From Rhodanobacter sp. ANJX3 (GTDB taxonomy: Bacteria; Pseudomonadota; Gammaproteobacteria; Xanthomonadales; Rhodanobacteraceae), in assembly GCF_014200755.1 (NCBI RefSeq), contig NZ_JACHCM010000001.1:414218-478217 (forward strand): a stretch of 64,000 bases of DNA. The letters run 5' to 3'. Below are positions 1 to 9,447 of this stretch, one piece after another. Position 1 is the stretch's first letter; every line of letters begins with the position of its first letter. The position numbers and the translations under genes were made by a program. A model generated the notes under the pieces. The model did no database searches and had not been told where the DNA came from. It saw only the letters and a list, made by a program, of their open reading frames with translations.

Positions 1-90
1 AGGCGCAGCGGCTATCCGTCGCCGATCGTGGATCTGGCGAAATCCCGCGAGAACGCTTTGGCAGCCTATCAGTCCGGGAAAGATCACTGA
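1..90 (+). CDS. phrB: Deoxyribodipyrimidine photolyase, C-terminal end (partial)
   Basis: Only the last 29 codons are present; the gene starts upstream of the window. The tail reads GYPSPIVDLAKSRENALAAY followed by a short polar end. This matches the usual C-terminus of class I CPD photolyases (pattern YPxPIVdhxxaRxxaLaAY), which repair cyclobutane pyrimidine dimers using FAD and blue light. Its position directly before a lipid-modification cluster fits the known linkage of phr genes to such clusters in photo-oxidative stress regulons. The call rests on a short motif, and a cryptochrome-like paralogue cannot be excluded. Confidence 0.75.
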   Translation, partial: RRSGYPSPIVDLAKSRENALAAYQSGKDH

Positions 91-278
91 TAGTTCGCGC
101 GCATCCTGCGACGATGTAGTCTCGGTCGGGACGACAGCATCCCGCATCTCCACCCGCACCGCGGCGTGGACAAGGCCGGTCGTCGGGGGCAACACGACAG
201 CGATTGCGCAGATTTGCCATGCATCCGAGTGGCATGCCGGTTCGTACGTATAGCCACAGGTAAGACAGGCAGAATTTC

Positions 279-1283
279 ATGGCATTTTCCAAATCCGTTT
301 CGATGCCCTGCCCCGACGGCGTGGACTCCAAGTCGCTGGGTAGGCCGATGCCAACGGAAAAACGCTCCTGGGTCGTCCGGCAGCTGCGTGCGTGGTTCGA
401 TACCTCGGCTATCGTGAGCGTGGACGACGAGCGGGCCGACCGCATCGACTGGCTGCGCGCCACGCCGTTCATCGCGATGCATCTGGCCTGCATCGCAGTG
501 ATCTGGGTCGGCGTTTCGCCGGTAGCATTGATCGTGGCGGCAGCGCTCTACGCCGTACGTATGTTCGCGATCACCGGCTTCTACCATCGCTATTTTTCCC
601 ACCGCACGTTCCGCACGTCACGAGCAGTCCAGTTCATTTTTGCGCTGATCGGCGCCTCCTGCGTGCAGCGCGGGCCGCTGTGGTGGGCGGCGCATCATCG
701 CCATCATCATCGCCATGCCGATACCGAGCTCGATCCGCACTCGCCGAACGTCTACGGCTTTATCTGGAGCCACGTGGGCTGGTTTCTGACCCCGCGCAAC
801 TTCCAGACCGATATCTCGCGCGTGCCGGACCTGGCGAAGTTTCCCGAGCTGCGCGTGCTCGACCGCTACGACACGCTGGTGCCGGTGCTACTGGCGGTGT
901 CGATGTATTTCCTCGGCGTGCTGTTGCATCACGTGGCGCCGCAGCTGGGCACCAGCGGCGGGCAGATGCTGATCTGGGGCTTCTTCGTTTCCACCGTGGT
1001 GCTGTTCCATGCCACCGTCACCATCAACTCGCTGGCGCACCGCTTCGGTTCGCGTCGCTTCGAAACCAAGGACAGCAGCCGCAACAATCTCTGGCTGGCG
1101 CTGATCACCTTCGGCGAAGGCTGGCATAACAACCATCACTACTTTCCCGGCTCCAGCCGCCAGGGCTTTCGCTGGTGGGAAATCGATATCACCTGGTACG
1201 GCCTAAAGCTGATGTCGGCACTCGGACTGGTGCATGGGCTGAAGCCGGTGCCGGCGTGGGTTCATGCCAAGGCGCGGGGCTAG
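279..1283 (+). CDS. Acyl-CoA/phospholipid fatty acid desaturase (membrane di-iron)
   Basis: 334 aa. The three histidine boxes of membrane di-iron desaturases are visible: HRYFSH near residue 103, HHRHHH near 139 and HNNHHY near 283. Hydrophobic segments lie around residues 63-100, 118-130 and 205-250. The family introduces a cis double bond (usually delta-9) into acyl chains at the cytoplasmic membrane using O2 and electron donors. The ATG at 279 is chosen; a second in-frame ATG at 348 would drop a polar leader and is also possible. It ends 3 nt before the next gene, so it probably heads the lipid operon. Exact substrate and regiospecificity cannot be read from sequence. Confidence 0.9.
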   Translation: MAFSKSVSMPCPDGVDSKSLGRPMPTEKRSWVVRQLRAWFDTSAIVSVDDERADRIDWLRATPFIAMHLACIAVIWVGVSPVALIVAAALYAVRMFAITGFYHRYFSHRTFRTSRAVQFIFALIGASCVQRGPLWWAAHHRHHHRHADTELDPHSPNVYGFIWSHVGWFLTPRNFQTDISRVPDLAKFPELRVLDRYDTLVPVLLAVSMYFLGVLLHHVAPQLGTSGGQMLIWGFFVSTVVLFHATVTINSLAHRFGSRRFETKDSSRNNLWLALITFGEGWHNNHHYFPGSSRQGFRWWEIDITWYGLKLMSALGLVHGLKPVPAWVHAKARG

Positions 1284-1286
1284 ACC

Positions 1287-2585
1287 ATGCGTATCGCCGT
1301 GGTGGGATCGGGCATTGCCGGGCTGGCCTCGGCGTGGCTGTTGTCGCGCAAGCATGACGTCACCCTGTTTGAGGCCAGCGACTATCTGGGCGGCCATACG
1401 CATACGCACGACATCACCCTGCACGGGCGCAATTACCGGGTCGATACCGGCTTCATCGTGCATAACCCGCTGCACTATCCGCTGCTGACGCGATTGTTTG
1501 ACGAATTGGGCGTGGCCTGGCAGCCCACGACGATGAGCTTTTCGCTGCACAACGAGTCGAGCGGGCTGGAGTACAACGCCGCCACGCTGGATACGCTGTT
1601 CTGCCAGCGCAAAAATATCGTGTCGCCGCGCTTTATCGGCATGGTGCGCGACCTGATGCGTTTTTATCGCGAGGCGCCTGCCCTGCTCTTGCAGCAGGAC
1701 AACACCATGACGCTCGGCGACTATCTCGAGCAGAACCGCTACGGCGATGCCTTCCGCGACGAACATCTGGTGCCGATGGCGTCTGCACTGTGGTCCTCGC
1801 CGCCGACGCAGATCCTGGGTTTCCCCGCCCGCTATCTTGTGCAGTTCATGGCCAATCATCAAATGCTGCAGGTCAGCGATCGCCCGCAGTGGCGCGTGGT
1901 CAAGGGCGGCTCATCGACCTACGTCAAGGCGCTGCGCGCCGTATGGTCCGTGCATGAGCGGCTGAAATGTCCGGTGTATTCGATCAAGCGACACGTCGAC
2001 GGCGTCGAAGTGGAAAGCGCCGTGGGCGTCGAACATTTCGATCAGGTGGTGCTGGCCTCCCACAGCGACCAGGCCTTGGCGATGCTGGCCGACGCCGACG
2101 AACGCGAACGCTCGGTTCTCGGCGCCATGCCTTACCAGACAAACGACACCGTGCTGCACACCGACGCCAGCATTTTGCCGGTACGGCGCAAGGCATGGGC
2201 GGCGTGGAACGCATGGCTGCCGCGCGATCCGACCGAAGCATGCACGGTCAGCTATTGCATGAACCTGCTGCAGGGCATCGACTCACCCGAACCGTTCGTC
2301 GTAACCTTGAACCGCACGCATGCGATCAACCCCGACAAGGTGCTGCGTCGCATGAGCTACGACCATCCGGTTTACAGCACGGCGTCGGTCGCTGCGCAAG
2401 CACGCAAGCCCGAGATCCAGGGCAAGCGGCGTACCTGGTTCGCCGGCGCGTACTGGGGCTGGGGCTTTCATGAAGACGGCATGCGTAGTGCGGTGGAAGT
2501 GGCCGAATCCCTTGGCGTGCGCTGGTCCGATACGACTGTCCATTCGCATGCTATCGAACGAAATGAAGAGGCCCTGCCCGCGTGA
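1287..2585 (+). CDS. FAD-dependent amine-oxidase-type oxidoreductase (COG2907 family)
   Basis: 432 aa. The N-terminus has a Rossmann dinucleotide motif (VVGSGIAGLASAWLL, residues 5-19) followed by an acidic strand end (TLFEASDYLGGHTHT), typical of FAD amine-oxidase/phytoene-desaturase folds. Near the C-terminus WFAGAYWGWGFHEDGMRSA matches the second FAD-contact region of the family. These proteins are nearly always next to DUF1365 and CFA-synthase genes. In Rhodobacter, members of the equivalent gene set are needed for furan fatty acid formation; here that role is inferred from context. The stop overlaps the GTG start of the next gene (GTGA), indicating translational coupling. Confidence 0.88.
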   Translation: MRIAVVGSGIAGLASAWLLSRKHDVTLFEASDYLGGHTHTHDITLHGRNYRVDTGFIVHNPLHYPLLTRLFDELGVAWQPTTMSFSLHNESSGLEYNAATLDTLFCQRKNIVSPRFIGMVRDLMRFYREAPALLLQQDNTMTLGDYLEQNRYGDAFRDEHLVPMASALWSSPPTQILGFPARYLVQFMANHQMLQVSDRPQWRVVKGGSSTYVKALRAVWSVHERLKCPVYSIKRHVDGVEVESAVGVEHFDQVVLASHSDQALAMLADADERERSVLGAMPYQTNDTVLHTDASILPVRRKAWAAWNAWLPRDPTEACTVSYCMNLLQGIDSPEPFVVTLNRTHAINPDKVLRRMSYDHPVYSTASVAAQARKPEIQGKRRTWFAGAYWGWGFHEDGMRSAVEVAESLGVRWSDTTVHSHAIERNEEALPA

Positions 2586-3379
2586 CAGCCAAGCCCGCCA
2601 GCATGCGCTTGCAGGAGACGGCGCCGTTCGCGAGCGCCATCTACGAGGGCACGGTGCGTCATCGTCGGATGGCACCGCACACGCACAGCTTCGATTACAA
2701 GATGGCGCAGCTGTATCTTGACCTGGACGAGGTCGATCGCGTTTTCGAGCAGCGCTGGCTGTGGTCGAACGAAAAATCCAACGTGGCGCAGTTTCGCCGC
2801 CAGGATTATCTCGGCCCCACCGAGCTGTCGCTATCCGACGCCGTGCGCCAGCGCGTGGAACATGCCACCGGCGAACGTCCGACCGGTCCGATTCGCCTGC
2901 TGACGCATCTGCGCTACTTCGGCTACACGTTCAACCCGGTGAGCTTTTACTACTGCTTTGCCGAGGACGGTGTGACCCTGGTGTGCATCGTCGCCGAAAT
3001 CACCAATATGCCCTGGCGCGAGCGGCACGCGTATGTGCTGCCGATCGATAGCGCGCAAGCGCACGGGCGCGCGCTGGGCTGGATGTTCCCCAAGGTTTTC
3101 CATGTGTCGCCGTTCATGCCGATGGCGCGCGACTATGCCTGGCGATTCACCGCGCCGGGTGAAGATCTCCGCGTGCACATGGACGTACTGCGCGACGGTG
3201 TGCGCGAGTTCGACGCCACCTTGACCCTGCACCGGCGCCCCTTGACCGGTGCGTCGCTGGCGCGCGTGCTCTGGCGCTATCCGCTGATGACCGCACGAGT
3301 CGTCAGCGCCATCCACTGGCAGGCCCTTCGTTTGTGGCTGAAACGCAATCCCGTCTACGACCATCCGAAATCGCTTTGA
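2582..3379 (+). CDS. DUF1365 family protein
   Basis: 265 aa with a GTG start overlapping the previous stop. The family signature LTHLRYFGYTFNPVSFYYCF lies around residues 103-122, with a later WMFPKVFHVSPFMP segment. No catalytic chemistry is proven for most members, but the family co-occurs with the flavin oxidoreductase and CFA-type methyltransferases on either side, as here. A role in processing phospholipid acyl chains is inferred from that association. No signal peptide is visible; the C-terminus is basic and amphipathic, compatible with membrane association. Confidence 0.88.
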   Translation: MTAKPASMRLQETAPFASAIYEGTVRHRRMAPHTHSFDYKMAQLYLDLDEVDRVFEQRWLWSNEKSNVAQFRRQDYLGPTELSLSDAVRQRVEHATGERPTGPIRLLTHLRYFGYTFNPVSFYYCFAEDGVTLVCIVAEITNMPWRERHAYVLPIDSAQAHGRALGWMFPKVFHVSPFMPMARDYAWRFTAPGEDLRVHMDVLRDGVREFDATLTLHRRPLTGASLARVLWRYPLMTARVVSAIHWQALRLWLKRNPVYDHPKSL

Positions 3380-3386
3380 GGTCCGC

Positions 3387-4706
3387 ATGAACGCTGTCGC
3401 CAAATCCACTGTCGTCCCTTCCACTGTCGCCGCGCGCACCGATGCGTCGACCGTATCGGCCGGCGCGCGTTTTCTGCGCCAGCGCCTGCTCGCACAGATG
3501 GCCGGCCTCAAGCGCGGACGTCTGGTTCTCACCGACGCCTTGGGCAAGGTGGAACTGGGTACGCCTGCACACGAGCCGACCGATCTGGTGGTGCATCTGG
3601 ACGTGCTGGACACCGGTTTCTATCGCGCGGTGGCGGCCAACGGCAGCGTCGGCGCCGGCGAGGCCTATATGGACGGCCTGTGGTGCTGCGACAACCTCGT
3701 CGGGTTGATCCAGCTGCTGGTGCGCAACCGCGATCTGCTCGACGGCATGGAAACCGGCATGGCGCGCCTAGGCGGCATGGCCATGCGCGCGTGGCATGCA
3801 CTGCAGCGCAATACGCGCAGCGGCAGCCGCCGCAATATCGCGGCGCATTACGACCTGGGCAACGATTTCTTCGAGCTGTTTCTGTCGCCGGACCTGATGT
3901 ACTCCTCGGCGATCTGGGACGGTGCGGACGATACGCTGGAGGCGGCGTCGCAGCGCAAGCTGGAACGGATCTGCCGCAAGCTCGATCTTCAGCCGACCGA
4001 TCGCGTGATCGAGATCGGTACCGGCTGGGGCGGCTTTGCGCTGTACGCCGCGCGGCACTATGGCTGCCACGTCACCACCACCACGATCTCCAAAGAGCAG
4101 CACGACCTGGCCAAAGCGCGTATCGAAGCTGCCGGCCTGAACGCGCACGTCACGCTGCTGCTGGAGGACTACCGCGACCTTATCGGCACCTACGACAAGC
4201 TCGTCTCGATCGAGATGGTCGAAGCGATCGGCGCGCCGTACATCGACACCTATTTCGCCAAGCTCGGCTCGCTGCTGAAACCCGACGGCCTGGCGCTGCT
4301 GCAGGCCATCACCATCGAAGACCACCGTTACGCCAAGGCGGTCAACGAAGTGGACTTCATCAAACGCCACGTGTTCCCCGGCAGCTTCATTCCGTCGATC
4401 AGCGCCATGCTCGATGCCAAGACGCGCACCACCGATCTGGCGCTGGTGCAGATGGAAGATTTCGGACTTTCCTACGCACGCACGCTGGAGGCCTGGCGCC
4501 AACGCTTCATGGCGCAACTCGCACAGGTTCGCGCGCAGGGCTTCGACGATCGTTTTATTCGCATGTGGGAGTTTTACCTCGCCTACTGCGAAGGCGGTTT
4601 CCGCGAACGCTCGATCGGCGTCTCGCATCTGCTGCTGGCTAAACCGGACAATCGGCGCCCGTCCCTGTTGCCGCCGCTGGATACGGCTCTCAAGGCAAAC
4701 GGATGA
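3387..4706 (+). CDS. Cyclopropane-fatty-acyl-phospholipid synthase family methyltransferase (copy 1)
   Basis: 439 aa, full length for a CFA synthase with an N-terminal lipid-binding region and a C-terminal SAM domain. SAM motif I (VIEIGTGWGGFALYAA) is near residue 208. The family segments SIEMVEAIGAPYIDTYF, LQAITIEDHRYA and FIKRHVFPGSFIPS follow. Such enzymes methylate unsaturated acyl chains of membrane phospholipids, giving cyclopropane or methyl-branched products. A GAGG ribosome site lies about 6 nt before the ATG. The stop overlaps the next start (ATGA). Whether it is a true CFA synthase or a UfaM-like methylase of furan fatty acid synthesis cannot be decided here. Confidence 0.9.
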   Translation: MNAVAKSTVVPSTVAARTDASTVSAGARFLRQRLLAQMAGLKRGRLVLTDALGKVELGTPAHEPTDLVVHLDVLDTGFYRAVAANGSVGAGEAYMDGLWCCDNLVGLIQLLVRNRDLLDGMETGMARLGGMAMRAWHALQRNTRSGSRRNIAAHYDLGNDFFELFLSPDLMYSSAIWDGADDTLEAASQRKLERICRKLDLQPTDRVIEIGTGWGGFALYAARHYGCHVTTTTISKEQHDLAKARIEAAGLNAHVTLLLEDYRDLIGTYDKLVSIEMVEAIGAPYIDTYFAKLGSLLKPDGLALLQAITIEDHRYAKAVNEVDFIKRHVFPGSFIPSISAMLDAKTRTTDLALVQMEDFGLSYARTLEAWRQRFMAQLAQVRAQGFDDRFIRMWEFYLAYCEGGFRERSIGVSHLLLAKPDNRRPSLLPPLDTALKANG

Positions 4707-5257
4707 AATTCTGGGCCTGTTTGATCGGTTACCAGATGGTCTGGTTCGCCGCGGTCATAGGCGCGGAGCACGGGCTGCCGTGGCCCGGACTGGTCGGCAT
4801 GCTGATCTACGCATCGATCCAGCTGAGCCTCACCGGCCACGTAAAAACCCATCTTTCCCTGATGGCCGCCGCCATAGTGATGGGCTGCATGGTCGACGGT
4901 GGCCTGGCCTACAGTGGTCTGGCGCACTACGGCGCACCGTGGCCCTCACCCTCGTTCGCGCCGCTGTGGATCGTTTCACTGTGGGCTACGTTTTCGCTCA
5001 CTTTCATCATCTCCCTGGCTTATCTGCAGAAGCGTCTGTGGGTTGCCGTGCTGTTCGGCGCCATCGGTGGTCCGGTGGCCTATATGAGCGCCAGCCACGG
5101 TTTTCACGTAGTGACGTTTACCGATCCCAGCTGGCGCGGGCTGTTCTTTCTGGGGGCCGGCTGGGCGATCGCCACGCCGATTCTGGCCTGGCTGTCCGGT
5201 CGTACGCCCGCCGCTGCACCGACGTCGACCGCGCGGCTGCAGGGGCATGCGTCATGA
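4703..5257 (+). CDS. DUF2878 integral membrane protein
   Basis: 184 aa and strongly hydrophobic, with about five to six predicted membrane segments (for example LPWPGLVGMLIYASIQLSL, MAAAIVMGCMVDGGLAYS and LWATFSLTFIISLAYL). Length, hydropathy and position between a CFA-type methyltransferase and a DUF1295 protein fit DUF2878, a family of unknown function that recurs in this gene set. Start and stop both overlap neighbours by 4 nt (ATGA), so it is expressed as part of the operon. A scaffold or lipid-access role is only a guess. Confidence 0.75.
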   Translation: MKFWACLIGYQMVWFAAVIGAEHGLPWPGLVGMLIYASIQLSLTGHVKTHLSLMAAAIVMGCMVDGGLAYSGLAHYGAPWPSPSFAPLWIVSLWATFSLTFIISLAYLQKRLWVAVLFGAIGGPVAYMSASHGFHVVTFTDPSWRGLFFLGAGWAIATPILAWLSGRTPAAAPTSTARLQGHAS

Positions 5258-6036
5258 ATCCCTGGATCCAGCTGCTGTGCCTGTGGGTACTGGCCGCACT
5301 GATGATGACGCTGGGTTGGATGTGGCAGCGTCCCCGTTCGAACGCCGGCATTGTCGATGTGCTGTGGTCGTGCGGCGTGGGCGGCAGCGCCGTGCTGTTC
5401 GCGATGTTGGGCGACGGCGCCGCGTGGCCGCGGGTCGTCATGGCCGTGCTCGGCGGCTTGTGGGGCATGCGTTTGGCAGCCCATTTGTGGAAGCGCGTCA
5501 GCGGCGAGCCGGAAGACGGCCGCTATCGCCATCTGCGCGAACACTGGAACGGCAACCAGCTGTACTTTTTCCTGTTCTTTCAGTTTCAGGCGTACCTGAT
5601 CGTGCTGTTTTCGCTGCCGTTTCTGTCGGTGGCGCACAATCCGGAAACGTTCGGCGGCTGGATCGCGGCCGGTCTTATCGTGTGGCTGATCAGCGTGATC
5701 GGCGAAGCGATCGCCGACGCGCAGCTGGCCAGGTTTCGCAGCGATGAGGCGAACCGCGGCCGCACTTGCCGTGCTGGGCTCTGGCGCTATTCGCGCCACC
5801 CGAATTATTTCTTCGAATGGATCCACTGGTTCGCCTACGTCTGCCTGGCGGTGGGTTCGACACGCTTCTGGCTGGCGTGGTCCGGGCCGCTGGTGATGTA
5901 CATCTTTCTGCGCTGGATCAGCGGCATTCCCTATACCGAAACGCACGCCTTGCGCAGTCGCGGTGAGGATTACCGCGACTACCAGCGCACCACGCCCATG
6001 CTGTTTCCCTGGTTTCCTAAGAGGACCGAACGATGA
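5254..6036 (+). CDS. DUF1295 membrane protein (steroid-reductase / ICMT-like fold)
   Basis: 260 aa from the ATG at 5254, which overlaps the upstream TGA. Several membrane spans are present. The hallmark is GLWRYSRHPNYFFEWIHW around residues 175-192, the RHPNYxxE motif shared by DUF1295 proteins, isoprenylcysteine methyltransferases and steroid reductases; in relatives it forms part of a cofactor site. The open frame extends upstream to 4414 inside other genes, but the coupled start is the credible one. Probably a membrane enzyme reducing or methylating a lipid; substrate unknown. Confidence 0.85.
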   Translation: MNPWIQLLCLWVLAALMMTLGWMWQRPRSNAGIVDVLWSCGVGGSAVLFAMLGDGAAWPRVVMAVLGGLWGMRLAAHLWKRVSGEPEDGRYRHLREHWNGNQLYFFLFFQFQAYLIVLFSLPFLSVAHNPETFGGWIAAGLIVWLISVIGEAIADAQLARFRSDEANRGRTCRAGLWRYSRHPNYFFEWIHWFAYVCLAVGSTRFWLAWSGPLVMYIFLRWISGIPYTETHALRSRGEDYRDYQRTTPMLFPWFPKRTER

Positions 6037-7109
6037 GTCAATCCGCCGCCGCCGAACTGCCGCAGGAAAAGCCTGCCCCCGGACTGTTGGGCCTGGCCGA
6101 ACGCGGCCATCTTCCCGATGCGCTGCTGCGCCAGGGCATCCGCCGCATGTGCGCACAGCGGTTGCGCGAGGAGCTGACCGGTGGACTCGATGCGCAGGCT
6201 GCTCGCTACGCCGAGCGCATCGACATGCTGCGTCAGAGCTCGGTAGCCATCCACACCGATGCCGCCAACGCACAGCACTACGAGCTGCCGCCCGCGTTCT
6301 TCGAGCAGTGCCTGGGCAAGCGCCTGAAGTACTCGGGCTGCTATTACCCGCGTGGCGATGAAACGCTGGAGCAGGCCGAGGACGCCATGCTGACGCTGTA
6401 CGGTCAGCGTGCCGAGCTGGCCGATGGCCAGACGATTCTCGAGCTCGGCTGCGGCTGGGGATCGCTCACGCTGTGGATGGCAGAAAAATATCCGAACGCG
6501 CGGATCACCGCCGTCTCCAACTCCACTCCGCAGCGCAAGCACATCGAAGCGCAGTGTGCGAAGCGGGGCTTGTCCAACGTGCGGGTGATCACGCAGGACG
6601 TGAATCAGCTCGAGCTCGAAGCCGCGCAGTTCGACCGCTGCGTATCGATCGAGATGTTCGAGCACATGCGCAACTACGAAACCCTGCTCGGCCGCGTATC
6701 CAGCTGGCTCAAACCCGGCGGCAAGCTGTTCGTGCATATCTTTGCGCACAAGACGCTGATGTATCCGTTCGAGACCGAAGGTGACGACAACTGGATGGGC
6801 CGGCACTTCTTCACCGGCGGCCTGATGCCCGCCTCGGATACCTTGCTGTGGTTCCAGCGCGATCTGAAGATCGAGCAGCGCTGGCACGTCGACGGCACAC
6901 ACTACCAGCGCACGGCCAATCACTGGCTGGCCAACCAGGATGCGCGCAAGGAGTCGGTGATGGCGACGCTGACCGAAGCGTACGGCGCCAAGGCGGCTGC
7001 ACTGTGGTTTCAGCGCTGGCGGATGTTCTGGATGTCGTGCGCCGAACTCTTCGGCTACGACAACGGCCAGGAATGGCTGGTTGCCCACTATCGGTTCGTC
7101 CGTCCCTGA
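6033..7109 (+). CDS. CFA synthase-like SAM-dependent methyltransferase (copy 2)
   Basis: 358 aa. SAM motif I is ILELGCGWGSLTLWMAEKYP near residue 135, followed by CVSIEMFEHMRNYETLL and LKPGGKLFVHIFAHK. It is shorter than copy 1 and clearly divergent from it, so this is not a recent duplication. The ATGA overlap couples it to DUF1295. A second methylase in the same operon would suit a pathway adding two methyl groups, as in dimethylated furan fatty acids (where a second methylase, FufM, is known in Rhodopseudomonas); that assignment is inference. Confidence 0.88.
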   Translation: MSQSAAAELPQEKPAPGLLGLAERGHLPDALLRQGIRRMCAQRLREELTGGLDAQAARYAERIDMLRQSSVAIHTDAANAQHYELPPAFFEQCLGKRLKYSGCYYPRGDETLEQAEDAMLTLYGQRAELADGQTILELGCGWGSLTLWMAEKYPNARITAVSNSTPQRKHIEAQCAKRGLSNVRVITQDVNQLELEAAQFDRCVSIEMFEHMRNYETLLGRVSSWLKPGGKLFVHIFAHKTLMYPFETEGDDNWMGRHFFTGGLMPASDTLLWFQRDLKIEQRWHVDGTHYQRTANHWLANQDARKESVMATLTEAYGAKAAALWFQRWRMFWMSCAELFGYDNGQEWLVAHYRFVRP

Positions 7110-7163
7110 TACGCGTGCGATCCGCGCTGGATCGCCGCTGCCAAACCCACTGCGGAGTACTAC

Positions 7164-7730
7164 ATGCGTTTTTCCAGCACACTTTTGTTCAGCTGCGTGC
7201 TTGCGCTGACGTCCGTCACCGCTATGGCCGCCGACATGGCGCCGATCAAACCGGTCGACAAGGTCGACCTTCAGCGCTTCATGGGGCCGTGGTACGTGAT
7301 CGCGTCGATCCCTTCGACGCTAGAGAAAAAGGCCTTCAACGCCGTCGAAACCTACACGCTGGCGCCGAACGGCCACATCGATACGGTGTTCCGCTATCGC
7401 AATAGCGCATTCACCAACCCGATAAAGACGATCAAGTCCACCGGCTTCGTGACGCCCAACACCCACAACGCCGTATGGGGCGTGCAGATCGTCTGGCCGA
7501 TCAAGGCGCAGTACGTCATTGCGTACCTCGACGACAATTACAGCGAGACGATCATCGCGCGCGACAAGCGCGACTATGTGTGGATCATGGCGCGCACGCC
7601 GACCATCCCGCAGGCGGACTACGATGCGATGGTGGCCCGCGTGACCGCGATGGGTTACAAGGTTTCCGATATCCGCAAGGTGCCGCAGCAGTGGCCCGAA
7701 GTGGTCGGCAGCGACGCCGGAGGTCACTGA
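7164..7730 (+). CDS. blc: Bacterial lipocalin (Blc family)
   Basis: 188 aa with a Sec signal peptide (roughly residues 1-22, ending VTAMA-AD). The mature protein opens with the lipocalin GxW motif in LQRFMGPWYVIASIP and the family segment KKAFNAVETYTL. Bacterial lipocalins bind fatty acids or lysophospholipids in the envelope and are induced by membrane stress. Unlike E. coli Blc, no lipobox cysteine is evident, so the protein is probably periplasmic rather than anchored. It follows the lipid cluster by 54 bp and probably belongs to the same regulon. Confidence 0.88.
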   Translation: MRFSSTLLFSCVLALTSVTAMAADMAPIKPVDKVDLQRFMGPWYVIASIPSTLEKKAFNAVETYTLAPNGHIDTVFRYRNSAFTNPIKTIKSTGFVTPNTHNAVWGVQIVWPIKAQYVIAYLDDNYSETIIARDKRDYVWIMARTPTIPQADYDAMVARVTAMGYKVSDIRKVPQQWPEVVGSDAGGH

Positions 7731-7794
7731 ATCCTCGCTGCGTTCGTCTTAATATCGCAACGAGTCGGCCATCCATATCACCGGAGTATGCGCA

Positions 7795-8634
7795 TTGCTC
7801 GGCACGGCTTCATTACATAACCATCCGGCAGTCAACACGCCACTGGCCGACTTTATCGGCACGCATGAACGGTTGTTTGTGCTGACAGGCGCCGGCTGCA
7901 GCACGGACTCGGGCATCCCCGACTATCGAGACGCCAACGGCGAATGGAAACGCACGCCACCGGTAACGTATCAAGCGTTCGTCGGCAGCTACGCAACGCG
8001 GCAACGCTACTGGGCGCGCAACCTGGTCGGCTGGCGACGCTTCGGCACGGCGAATCCGAACGATACGCATCGCGCGCTCGCCACGCTCGAGCAGCAAGGC
8101 AAGCTGGTTTTGCTATTGACCCAGAACGTGGACCGGCTGCACCAGGCCGCCGGCAGCCGCGAGGTGATCGACCTGCACGGACGCATGGACGTGATCCGTT
8201 GCCTCCGCTGCGAACGACGCGAGCCCCGCGGTGGCGAATTCCAGACCGAACTGCTGCGGCTCAATCCCGACTGGGCCCATATCGATGCGTTGGATGCGCC
8301 CGACGGCGACGCGGACGTGCCGATGCAGGATTTTTCCGGTTTCAACGTGCCCGATTGCCTTCACTGCGGCGGTATGTTGAAGCCTGATGTGGTGTTCTTC
8401 GGCGAAAACGTACCGCGCGATCGCGTCGACTTGGCCATGCAAGCCTTGGACAGGGCGGACGCCATGCTGATCGTCGGCTCGTCGCTGATGGTGTATTCGG
8501 GCTATCGTTTCGCGCATGCTGCGGCGAAGGCTGGCAAGCCCATCGCTGCCGTCAATCAGGGCCGCACGCGGGCCGATTCCTTGCTCACCCTGAAGGTCGA
8601 TGCATCCTGCGCGCAGGCGCTGTCGTTTCTTTAG
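7795..8634 (+). CDS. SIR2-family NAD-dependent protein deacetylase
   Basis: 279 aa. The sirtuin core is complete: GAGCSTDSGIPDYR (about 32-45) for NAD binding, TQNVDRLH (about 108-115) with catalytic H in DLHGRMD, and two Cys pairs CLRC and CLHC for structural zinc. The enzyme removes acyl groups from lysines using NAD. No ATG is available at the N-terminus; a TTG at 7795 is 8 nt after a GGAG, which supports it as the start. An ATG at 7788 is in another frame and closes at once. Monocistronic, facing tadA tail to tail. Confidence 0.88.
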   Translation: MLGTASLHNHPAVNTPLADFIGTHERLFVLTGAGCSTDSGIPDYRDANGEWKRTPPVTYQAFVGSYATRQRYWARNLVGWRRFGTANPNDTHRALATLEQQGKLVLLLTQNVDRLHQAAGSREVIDLHGRMDVIRCLRCERREPRGGEFQTELLRLNPDWAHIDALDAPDGDADVPMQDFSGFNVPDCLHCGGMLKPDVVFFGENVPRDRVDLAMQALDRADAMLIVGSSLMVYSGYRFAHAAAKAGKPIAAVNQGRTRADSLLTLKVDASCAQALSFL

Positions 8635-8640
8635 TCGAGC

Positions 8641-9183
<543 letters not shown>

Positions 9184-9447
9184 TTACACTGACACGTTGA
9201 AGTGCGGGATATCTCCAGACGCCTTGACGATTTTCGCCAACCGCCGCCGGAAAGGCGAAGTCCCCGTCCGTACCCGTTGTCCAAGATCGTTAGCCAGCAG
9301 TTTACCGTGACTCTCACTCGCAAAGGAGCCTCCTCCGCCGGCCAGTCCACGCGGCGCGACGATGGCGATCGGATTTCCATCGGCATCGACGAATGTCAGC
9401 CTGCCGATGTTTGTATGGGCGGCCCGAAACGGTGAAAGCACGCCCAT
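9184..9447 (-). CDS. Small hypothetical protein or gene remnant
   Basis: 87 codons with an ATG start between the chemoreceptor and tadA. The translation (LTFVDADGNPIAIVAPRGLA core, basic C-terminus) looks protein-like in composition but I do not recognise it. Another minus-strand frame just upstream (from about 9560 to 9396) also has plausible protein-like sequence (TIEDIADAVRNGGYPSGIRG), which suggests one decayed gene split by a frameshift near 9400-9450. No ribosome site stands out. Could be spurious. Confidence 0.25.
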   Translation of the reverse strand: MGVLSPFRAAHTNIGRLTFVDADGNPIAIVAPRGLAGGGGSFASESHGKLLANDLGQRVRTGTSPFRRRLAKIVKASGDIPHFNVSV

